From contig VCMS01000052.1 of assembly GCA_022539475.1 (NCBI GenBank), positions 62,001 to 126,000 of the forward strand: a stretch of DNA of 64,000 bases. Direction: 5' to 3'. This DNA is from Gracilaria domingensis (Eukaryota > Rhodophyta > Florideophyceae > Gracilariales > Gracilariaceae). The notes beneath the pieces were generated by a model. That model ran no database searches. It saw only the letters and a program-made list of their open reading frames with translations, and was not told the origin of the DNA. Below, one piece after another: positions 56,157 to 64,000 of the stretch. The first letter of the stretch is position 1, and each line of letters starts with the position of its first letter. The position numbers and the translations under genes were made by a program.

Positions 56157-56531
56157 TGTTGTTGGTGGACATTTGAATGACACTGCTGGGGCTTTTCCAC
56201 GCGAAGCTGTTCCTGCACTTGCAGCTCACGAAATCCGCGTCCGGCGTGGTCCACAGCGCGGATAGTGTAAGGACTACTCTGGTCATTACAGCGCTTGTTG
56301 CTGCGCTTTCGCCTCGAGCTCGAGCAGATGGCGCTGCTCGGCGTGAGCTCGGCTCGAGCGCGCTCGCTCGAGTTTCGACCGGACGATCGACTCAATAAAA
56401 AAGGGGCTGCCCAAACGGCAGCCCCGGGGAACAAGCAGACGGGGAAGAGGCTCTGTCGTCTTTTCTTGTGACCGTTCCCCTCTTTCGGCGTTTCCATCTG
56501 CCCGTTCAAGACCCATAGCGCTGCGCAGAGC
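56157..56531 (+). promoter_or_regulatory. Probable LTR/leader of Copia-E with poly(A) signal and hairpin
   Basis: TGTTGTTGGTGG at 56157 is a possible LTR start. AATAAA at 56394-56399 is followed by a 9-bp perfect hairpin (GGGGCTGCC, loop CAAAC, GGCAGCCCC; 56403-56425), the layout of an R region. The gag ATG follows at 56532. There is no second LTR in the window, so the limits are unproven. Confidence 0.45.
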
Positions 56532-57769
56532 ATGCAGACAACACCAGTTATGTGCCCAGCTCAGGGTTCTGTGAACCCATTCGCACCTACGGATCCTCCC
56601 ATGTTCAATCCCGAAGGGGATCTGCAGAAGTACCGTAGAGATGTTTCTCGTTGGGTCGAAAGGATACAGGCCGCAGCAGAAAAGAGTACGAATAAATTGT
56701 AGAAAACAGTATATGCTACTTTGGCTCGGCAATTGTACGATCGTGGTCTCCGTCGTGAGCAAAAATCGATAGCTCACGAAGCGCAGGCGAAACAACTTAT
56801 TGACTTGAAAAAGGAAGACCAGATCAAGGCAATGAAGAAAATCGTGAAACTCGTCGCAGTGGCCCCTCCGATTGCCGTCGTTACCAGGCTAATCTCTTCC
56901 TTCATCGAGGTTACCCAGTGCAGACGCCAACGCAACGAGGACCTCAACGCTTTCGTCTCGCGCTTTTGAGGCCTTGCAGCGGATCACCTCATGCATGTTG
57001 AACTCTCAACCTCGTCACAGGTGAGTGAAGTCTTGGCCATAACGCTCCTGAACAACGCAAGCCTCAGCGGGGAGACGTTGACTAATGCCAAACTTCAACT
57101 TGTGGCCCTAGCCGAGGCTAGGTCCTGGATAAGCTCACTGCACATTACGGCGCTGACGATGCCCTCCCCCAGTCCTCCGACAACGCTGGTACCGTTCTTC
57201 GGATGGCTACAGATCTGGTTGAGGGCACGCACGCTCTTCTCGAAGAGTACAGAGCGACATTCGAGTACCTCAACGATCGCTCCGTCGAAGTAAATCAAGT
57301 GCGAGACATGTTTTCAGCAGGTCCGAGGTGCAAACTAAACCTTGACGACGCTGTGACCGTCGTTCGCAACTTGACCTTTTCTCCGAAGAGGACAGACAAA
57401 TCGTACACTAAGGCGGATATTGATATCATGGTAAACCAGAAAGTCAACCAAGCATTGGCTGCATTCCAGAAACGCGCTGAGTCGCAAGCAGAGGCTTCGC
57501 CACCAAACAATGATAAGTGGCGCAACCAGTCCGGGGGCTCATCCCGAGGTCGTAAATCTAACAAACGCAAGCCCGACCGCAATCCGGGATACTGCTACGA
57601 CTGCGGCTCCAAGACGCACCTCAGAGGCAGCCTCGACTGCCAGAAACCTTCCCATGAAACGAAGCGGCTGCGAGCGGAGAAGGACTCAGCACACAAGAAC
57701 AAAGGAAGCGAAATGGATGATAAGGGTTTTCAGAAAGGCTCCAACCCCTCCCAACGCAGTCATCTCTAA
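56532..57769 (+). pseudogene. Copia-E gag
   Basis: The frame starts MQTTPVMCPAQGSVNPFAP and continues through in-frame stops near 56700 and 56967. After a frame change near 57130 it goes on as YRATFEYLNDRSVEVNQ, then a Ser/Arg/Lys-rich region and the zinc knuckle CYDCGSKTHLRGSLDC (near 57595-57642; C-x2-C-x4-H-x6-C, slightly long). The charge and the knuckle support gag. It is broken and not functional. Confidence 0.7.
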
Positions 57770-57779
57770 CTGCTGCGGA

Positions 57780-58329
57780 AGGAGCCTACTCGGACCTTTT
57801 CTCTTCCATCCCCGATCCTAACCCCATAGTCGACCGTGGCTGTCCAAAGAGCGTCGGAGGCTTGTGCACAATAGCACACCTCCGCACGTCTATGGGAGTA
57901 GAACTCGTATTGGATAAACTGGACATCCCGCCTTTCCTACACGGATTCGGTCAAGAATGTGCAGATGCCAAACCGACCTTTGCCGTTTGGAAGTTTCACA
58001 GCCAGGACGAAGATGGAACCAAATTTATGCTCCCATTCTACGTTGTAGATGGGAACGGCCCCATTCTCTTAGGAAACGATATTCTCTCTCGCTGTGACCT
58101 AATCAACAGGTCTAATAATCTCCACATCCCTCCAGGCGTGGCTGGGAACAAAATGGTCTCTCTTCGCACCTATCACACCGGATCGGACCTCACGAAGCGC
58201 ACTCGGCTACTTCTAGTCCCCTCATGCACTGCTTCAGCACAATCGCTCGTTGCAATTCCAAGAGGCAACAAAAAGCAACGTAGCCTAATTCGGAACGAGG
58301 AGTTGTTCGCGAAGAGGTTCCACCTCTAA
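57780..58329 (+). pseudogene. Copia-E protease
   Basis: It contains VDRGCPKSVGG at about 57832-57862, an aspartic protease site with Arg instead of Ser/Thr between Asp and Gly. A core follows with LPFYVVDGNGPILLGNDIL, the family's L-L-G-x-D-I-L end. It stands directly before integrase, which is Copia order, not Gypsy order. The D-x-G-C-P-K-S-type site is typical of some algal and marine retroelements. Confidence 0.65.
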
Positions 58330-58647
58330 ACCCACCTTCGGCCAAAGGATATGCGAAAGATATGTTTAAGAGCAGGCGTCCTGACAAAGACCCTTGAGGC
58401 CTTACTCCACAGGGCCTTCAAGTCGTGCACCTCATGTGGCAGCACGGGGCGCCCTCTCGCCTCGCGCAAAGTATCGTTCTCACGATTGGTGAAAGAATTC
58501 AACGAGCACGTTCAGCTCGACTTCATGTTCGTTGCAGAACTTGGTAACCTTCCCATGCTGCACATGAAGGACGCTGCAACAGGATACTCTGTCGCCTGGC
58601 TTTCCTTTTCACGCAGTATGAAGGAGGCTACAGCAAACCTTGTCACG

Positions 58648-58916
58648 TGTTGATAATCTTTCGTTCGTTCTATCACTTTGAAGATACTGAATCACTTTGT
58701 GTTAATTATTATGTAAGAAAATAATATCTTTGTTCACAAGAAAGTATCTTTTCTCACGTTAGATTAGATATTATTGTTCTAGAAGTATCTTGGATAGTTT
58801 AGGTTGAATCTGTGACGAAGAACTGGTTCGTGTTCTTTACTTAAGCTGATGTTCGGAGGGCTCGCACCAAATCTAGTGGGTTAACCTTCGAGTAAAAACC
58901 TTCTGCACTGTTAGTA
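58648..58916 (+). repeat. 5' LTR of Copia-F
   Basis: 269 bp. Differences from the 3' LTR are AAGAAAATAAT versus AAGACAATAAT and CTTAAGCTG versus CTTCAGCTG. Confidence 0.92.
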
Positions 58917-58931
58917 GGTTATGGGCCCAGC
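58917..58931 (+). other. Copia-F primer-binding site, half-tRNA-iMet type
   Basis: GGTTATGGGCCCAGC starts directly after the LTR. It is complementary to the anticodon stem-loop region of eukaryotic initiator tRNA-Met (CUGGGCCCAUAACC), not to a tRNA 3' end. Drosophila copia and yeast Ty5 are known to prime with this 5' half-tRNA. Confidence 0.8.
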
Positions 58932-59041
58932 CCTCCTCAACTTTACTTCGTTTTCAATCTTCTTTCTTGTTCTTACCGTAATCATTGTTCATCTGTCTAC
59001 CGCTTTGTGTTGTTTTGTTTCTGTTCTACCTGTCGCCGAGA

Positions 59042-62000
59042 ATGAACGAGAAAATGGAAGACCGTACGTCTCTTGTTGATGTGACGAAGATAAGGTTGCC
59101 GTTGTTAAATTCTACCAACTACTTTCTCTGGTCCCGAAAGCTTGAGTTGGTCCTGCGTAGCAAAGGCCTGTGGGGTATTGTCGAAGGTGTCGAGCATCCA
59201 CCAGAACAGAGCAGTGAAGATGTGTCGAAGTTCTTACGTCATAGAGAAGTGGCTCTGTCAACTATACTACTGTTGGTGCATGATTCCTGTGTAGCACCCG
59301 TTATGGAGATAAGGGACCCCGCAGTAGTGTGGAAAACATTGAAGTAGCAGCACCAAGCTGTGTCACAGGCCAGTCGAGATGGTCTCCTGGATCGCTATCA
59401 GGCGATGAAGATGAAGACTTCGGAGACTGTGTTAGAGTTCAGGGCAAGGCTTTCGGAGATTGAATCGCACTTGAGTGGAGTTGGTTACACTACAACTGAG
59501 ACTGAACAGTTGCGTGCGTTACTCCGAGGTCTACGTGAAGATTTCAGTGTTACAGCCGACGTCATCAGAGGAACAGACAAATCCCTTTCTGAGTCACTCG
59601 CTCTTTTAATTTCAAAGGAGGCCACACTCACGATGGACGTGGAGCAGGAGACTGACACTGTCAAAGCTCTGAGTGTGCGCCATCGGTCCAAGAATAAGTC
59701 CAAAATCCGGTGCTACCACTGTGGGAAGCTCGGACATAAGAAGATTCACTGCTTTGATAATCCCGAAAGCAAGAGGTACCGTGGCCCGAAGAATGACCAG
59801 CGTGAGAAGAGGGATGATAATGGGAGTATTTCAAATGTGGCCATGGCATTGATGATGGCCGCAGGTGAGAGTGATCGTAGCTCGAAGTGGTACATTGACT
59901 CCGGTGCCACTGCACATATGTGCAATGATCGTTCTTTCTTTCAGAACCTGCGCGTATCTGATCGTGATACTGTTGAAGTTGGAGATGGTAAACGGATTAA
60001 TGTGCTGGGAGAAGGAGATATTCCCGTTACCACAACTGTGCATGGGAAGAAGAAATCTCTGATCTTGACCAATGTGCAGTTGGTCCCAGACATTAAGTTC
60101 AATCTTCTTTCAGTATCATGTATTAGGAAAAAGGGGTTCTTTGTCGTGTTCTGCAGTGAGTCTGGAAGGGAAAAAGACGTTTGTATGGTGTCAGACCCTC
60201 ATGTGGCGGAAGTGCACCTCGTTGGAATTGAGTCGAAGAGTTCAGGATTGTATGAAGCTGTACTGCAGCCTATTAGGCCTGGTAGGGATCACAAGGCACT
60301 TATCTCGAATGGTAGATTGGAGCAGTCTACTCTTTGGCACAATCGTCTCAGGCATGCCTGCGAGGAACACATTCAAAAGACTGTTAGTCTGGTGGATGGC
60401 ATACCAGTGAAAAGTGTTTCCAAACTAGGCATTTGCAGTGATTGCAAGATGTCAAAGTCAATTCGGGATAAGAGGATAAGCACTTCGAAAAGTTCTGATG
60501 GTTTGGAAACTGGAGACCTAGTCCATAGTGATGTAGTGGGGCCTATTGGAACACCCTCCATTGGTGGTTCTAGATATTATGTCACCTTATATGACGATAA
60601 GAGTGCCTAATCCATGGTCAAGTTTATACGGAAACGTTCTGAGGTACAGAACAGTGTGCGACAGATGATGCTAGAACTGGAAACCTTGACGGAGAAGCGG
60701 ATCAAACGAATCAGATTTGACAATGCGAGGGAGTACTTGTCAACGGACTTGCAAGCGTGGCTAATTGCTCGAGGAACAAGGAGTGAACCAGTCGCCCCTT
60801 ACAGTCCGGAGTCTAATGGTAAGGCAGAAAGGTTGAATCGGACTCTCAACGATGCTGCGAGGACTATGCTTCTGGCCCTTTCATCATTTCCTCAGAGACC
60901 CAAGCTTTGGGCGGAGGCAGTCAGCACCGCAAATTATCTCAGAAATGTCATGTACTCTACGGCAGCTGGAGAAGACTGCACTCCCTATGAAGCAGTATTC
61001 AAGCGTCGTCCAAATTTGTCGCATATCAGGGTTTTTGGTTCAATGGCATACGTCCATATTCCAAAGCCTCGTAGGGAAGGAAAGTTTTCTCCCAGAGCCA
61101 CGAAAGGAATCCTCGTTGGTTTTGAGCGGGGAAACTCTTACAGGATATTTTATCCTGGAAGTAGTACATTCTCTGTATCTCGTGACGTACAGTTTGATGA
61201 ATCTAAGCTGGGATGGGACTTGAGAAGTGGTGATGATATCAACTCTGGTGTAATTACTGAACTGTTTGGTGAGATGGCTGACGAAGAGCTGAAGACGACA
61301 GATGAGGCTCCTGGGGGCGCCATAGGTGAAGATGATGACTTTGCAACTGCCAGTAAAGGCACTGCTGATGAAGAAGTGACCCAAACAACTCAACTTGAGT
61401 TCTTGGATGAGTTTGGGAATGTAGATCCAGAACTGGTCACACATTATCCACCTGAGCCACGAAGATCAGGCAGGCACCGCAGCGCCCCCGAGCGGTACAC
61501 TCCGGATAGTATGTTGGCTTTACAGCTACGTTGTCTAATGGGTGCCTGTGGCATAGACGTTCCTGGATCGTATGAAGAGGCAATCACTGGTGATGAGCGG
61601 GAACATTGGCACAAGGCTATGAGGAATGAAATGCAGAACTTAAGGAGGAGAGATGTTATGGAACTGGTTGAGTTACCACATCAATCTCGCCCCATTCCAT
61701 GCCGGTGGGTCTACGACCGGAAGCGCAACTCTGGCGGTCAAGTGACTAGGTATAGAGCTCGAATTGTTGCAAAGGGCTTTATGCAACAGTATGGAATCGA
61801 CTACTCAGAAGTGTTTGCTCCTGTTGCCAAATATACCACTGTTCGCTTGGTATTTGCATTGATTGTGGAACTGGGAATGCACTTCGTGAGACTGGATATT
61901 AAAGCGGCCTTTCTCTATGGGACACTGAAGGAAGTTGTATACATGGATCAACCTCAAGGATTTGAAGTACGAGGCAAAGAGAATTATGTGTACAGGTTGA

Positions 62001-63124
62001 AGAAGGCCATCTATGGCTTGAAGCAAGCATCCAGATCGTTCAGACAGTTTCTGCATCCCATACTGGTTAGCCTAGGAGCCGTTGCTTCAAATGTCGATCC
62101 CTCGCTTTACTTTGTCGTGAATGGTGGCCAAGTCTCTATAATCCTGGTGATATATGTCGACGACGTACTGGCTGCAGGACGAAGGGAAGAAGACATACAA
62201 CTATTGGTGGCAAAGTTGCGTCAACATGTGGATCTACGCGTTGAGTCTGAAGATAGCAAGTTCCTTGGCATGACAATCGAGAAAGGTATGGACGGTACAA
62301 TCAAGGTGCACAATTCTTCTTTAATTGAAGATACACTATCGCGCTTTGGCATGGAAAATTGTGCACCGGTATCAACGCCCTTTGTATCTGGAACGAGACT
62401 CAGTGTTCCTGAAGAAGTCGATGTGCATACCGTACCGTACAGGGAGCTTGTTGGTGTCCTACTTCATCTGTCAAACACCTGTCGACCCGACATTTCCTTT
62501 GCAGTTGGTTATCTGTCTCGATTTCTGGATAGGCACAGTACGGCACACTGGAAGGCTGCAAAGCGTGTGCTGCGCTATCTGAAGGGAACGAAGGCAATGG
62601 GGCTGGTTTACCACCGATCAGAGGACGACCTTACGGGGTACAGTGACGCAGATTTTGCTGGAGATCTCACGGATCGGAAGTCTACTACTGGATTTGTGTT
62701 TGTTTTCTCAGGGGCGGCGATATCATGGAAATCTAAGAAGCAGTCCGTCGTTGCGCAGTCTACAGTGGAATCAGAGTATGTGGCTATGGCTGATGCGGTT
62801 CGCGAGTGTCTCTTCTTGCGAAGCCTGATGCAAGAACTTGGGCTGGATATCAGTCTGGCTACCTTGATATATGGCGATAATCAAGGTGTTTTGGCACTGT
62901 CAGGTGAACATGTTTGTAATGAGCGCACCAAACACATCGACGTTCGTTTTCATTTGGTTCGGGATCAAGTTCAAAAGGGTAATGTCCGCCTCGAGTACTT
63001 GCCGACGCATTCAATGACTGCGGATGTTCTTAATAAGAGTCTGAACAGGGCCTTACATGACCGTCATATAAGGAATATGGGTTTGTCAGCATCTTCTGAG
63101 GTGCAGAACGAGAGGGCGTGTTGA
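59042..63124 (+). pseudogene. Copia-F Gag-Pol with two in-frame stops
   Basis: 1360 codons in one frame from ATG 59042, broken by TAG at 59345 and TAA at 60608. Order and rough residues: gag (1-220), zinc knuckle CYHCGKLGHKKIHC (224), protease IDSGATAHMC (286), zinc region LWHNRLRHACEEH (431), integrase LVHSDVVGP (498), FDNAREYLS (560), ESNGKAERLN (590). Then RT SRPIPCRWVYDRKRNSGG (880), LDIKAAFLYG (950) and YVDDVLAAGRR (1038), and RNase H SDADFAGDLTDRKSTTGF (1201) to LPTHSMTADVLNKSL. All catalytic residues are present. The terminal TGA is formed by the first bases of the 3' LTR. The element could be mobile only with stop readthrough or help from another copy. Confidence 0.92.
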
Positions 63125-63387
63125 TAATCTTTCGTTCGTTCTATCACTTTGAAGATACTGAATCACTTTGTGTTAATTATTATGTAAGACAATAATATCT
63201 TTGTTCACAAGAAAGTATCTTTTCTCACGTTAGATTAGATATTATTGTTCTAGAAGTATCTTGGATAGTTTAGGTTGAATCTGTGACGAAGAACTGGTTC
63301 GTGTTCTTTACTTCAGCTGATGTTCGGAGGGCTCGCACCAAATCTAGTGGGTTAACCTTCGAGTAAAAACCTTCTGCACTGTTAGTA
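63119..63387 (+). repeat. 3' LTR of Copia-F
   Basis: 269 bp, nearly identical to the 5' LTR. Its first six bases complete the Gag-Pol stop codon. Confidence 0.92.
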
Positions 63388-64000
63388 TCAGGCATTGGAT
63401 CCCCGCACATGGTCCTCCCGCAGAACTCTCCGGGGATCCCGAATTCGACTGTGAACAAGTTCGATCAATGTGCGCCTCCCATAACATATTGTTCTCGCCA
63501 AGATCTGCAAGACGACACAATAAAATCGGCGTCATCGGGTCTTCCAATGAAGCCTTACGCTATTTCATCCAGCGCCTCCTCAAAGACCGTAAGTACACCA
63601 AAAGCAGGTGGGACGAGGCTCCCTCTGACCAGGAAGTCGTCTCCAGGGCGGCCTTTCTCAAGAACATACTCCATGGTTCGCGGTTCATTTCGAGCTTTGA
63701 ACTGGCGCGAGGCTACAGACCGGCAATATCTGGCCTCCCAAAGGCCGAAGTAACCCAAGAACTCATCAAAGCCTACGACGAAAAGGCTGCCAGGCAAGCC
63801 CTGCACGTTTTCCTCCGCACAAAGGATGTGAAACTACTTGAAAAGACGCTGCTCAAGCCCTGAACTCCAGTGTATTACTTCATGAAAGCTGCCAGGAGAG
63901 GACAGTGGTACCCAGGTTTCCTGAAGGATCTGCATGACCACTACACGATCGTCTCATCCACAGAAAATCTCAAAGGTTTCTCGTACACGGTAGCTTATGA

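Larger units (their letters stand above)
58643..63392 (+). mobile_element. Copia-F, young near-complete Copia element
   Basis: Two 269-bp LTRs (58648-58916, 63119-63387) differ at about two positions. Flanks are TCACG (58643-58647) and TCAGG (63388-63392), one mismatch. LTRs run TGTTGATAAT to CTGTTAGTA, so the end is TA rather than CA. The primer site and polypurine tract (GAGAGGGCG) are in place. The single long ORF has two in-frame stops but no frameshift. The insertion lies in the Copia-E integrase gene. Confidence 0.92.
58351..63863 (+). pseudogene. Copia-E integrase, split by Copia-F
   Basis: Left part (58351-58647): CTSCGSTGRP, FNEHVQLDFMFVAE (first Asp) and KDAATGYSVAW, ending NLVT. 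Right part (63388 on): HWIPAHGPPAELSGDPEFDC (second Asp), FSPRSARRHNKIGVIGSSNE (Glu region with R-R-H-N-K) and further C-terminal helices. Taking out the element and one 5-base duplication makes the frame continuous. The sequence after the TGA at 63861 (RRGQWYPGFLKDLHDHYTIV) resembles the Copia-C integrase tail and runs to the window edge. RT lies outside the window. Confidence 0.75.

Noticed and set aside
56403..56425. Hairpin that looks like a bacterial terminator
   Set aside because: The setting is a eukaryotic retroelement leader with AATAAA; an R-region structure is more likely.
1..64000. CRISPR arrays, tRNA and rRNA genes
   Set aside because: No regular spacer arrays or RNA gene cores seen. 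The initiator tRNA-like bases at 58917 are a primer-binding site, not a tRNA gene.

Overview
This window reads as nuclear DNA of a eukaryote made almost entirely of transposable elements, with a few short host genes between them. There are Copia and Gypsy LTR retrotransposons, solo LTRs, small non-autonomous elements with 8-bp, 3-bp and TA target duplications, a pogo-type transposase relic and a large foldback palindrome. The few host ORFs show no obvious introns. Intron-poor genes amid Copia and Gypsy elements, including a Copia group with an unusual protease and integrase, would suit a red alga such as a florideophyte. That assignment is inference from style; no rRNA, tRNA or organelle marker was found.

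Layout. 1-2.47 kb: AT-rich DNA with the end of a hAT-like MITE. 2.47-10.14 kb: a decayed minus-strand Copia (Copia-A) whose two ~292-bp LTRs carry a hAT-like MITE and a 426-bp solo LTR, and whose interior holds a Gypsy fragment (Gypsy-1) and part of a second Copia (Copia-B). 11.1-13.6 kb: a dead pogo-type transposase. 14.66-19.9 kb: Copia-C with a Tudor-like domain, split by a gag-only LTR element that is itself split by a solo LTR. 20.2-22.66 kb: the 5' part of a Gypsy-1 relative. 22.9-24.3 kb: a strand-asymmetric block with a coiled-coil ORF. 24.7-27.5 kb: the host island, with a ribulose-phosphate epimerase remnant, an intact ketopantoate-reductase-like gene and a truncated HAD phosphatase-like gene. 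27.5-31.9 kb: Copia-D, fused to the broken HAD gene. 32.1-33.6 kb: a 1.46-kb foldback. 34.58-48.92 kb: Gypsy-2 in a tandem LTR-internal-LTR-internal-LTR arrangement. 49.2-50.7 kb: a TRIM-like element with a hAT-like MITE inside. 51.4-53.0 kb: a solo LTR, a perfect hairpin, a TA-flanked MITE and a TAA-flanked MITE. 53.9-54.7 kb: an intact gene for a secreted protein with two six-cysteine modules. 56.2-64.0 kb: Copia-E, its integrase split by a young, nearly complete Copia-F.

How it fits together. Target duplications and restored reading frames order many of the insertions: Copia-F is younger than Copia-E, the gag-only element is younger than Copia-C, and a solo LTR is younger still. Copia-F shows a primer-binding site matching the anticodon region of initiator tRNA-Met, as in Drosophila copia, and the TRIM has a related site. 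The host genes share no evident pathway. The two best-supported intact host genes are the secreted cysteine-rich protein (53912-54664) and the Rossmann-fold protein (25418-26320).
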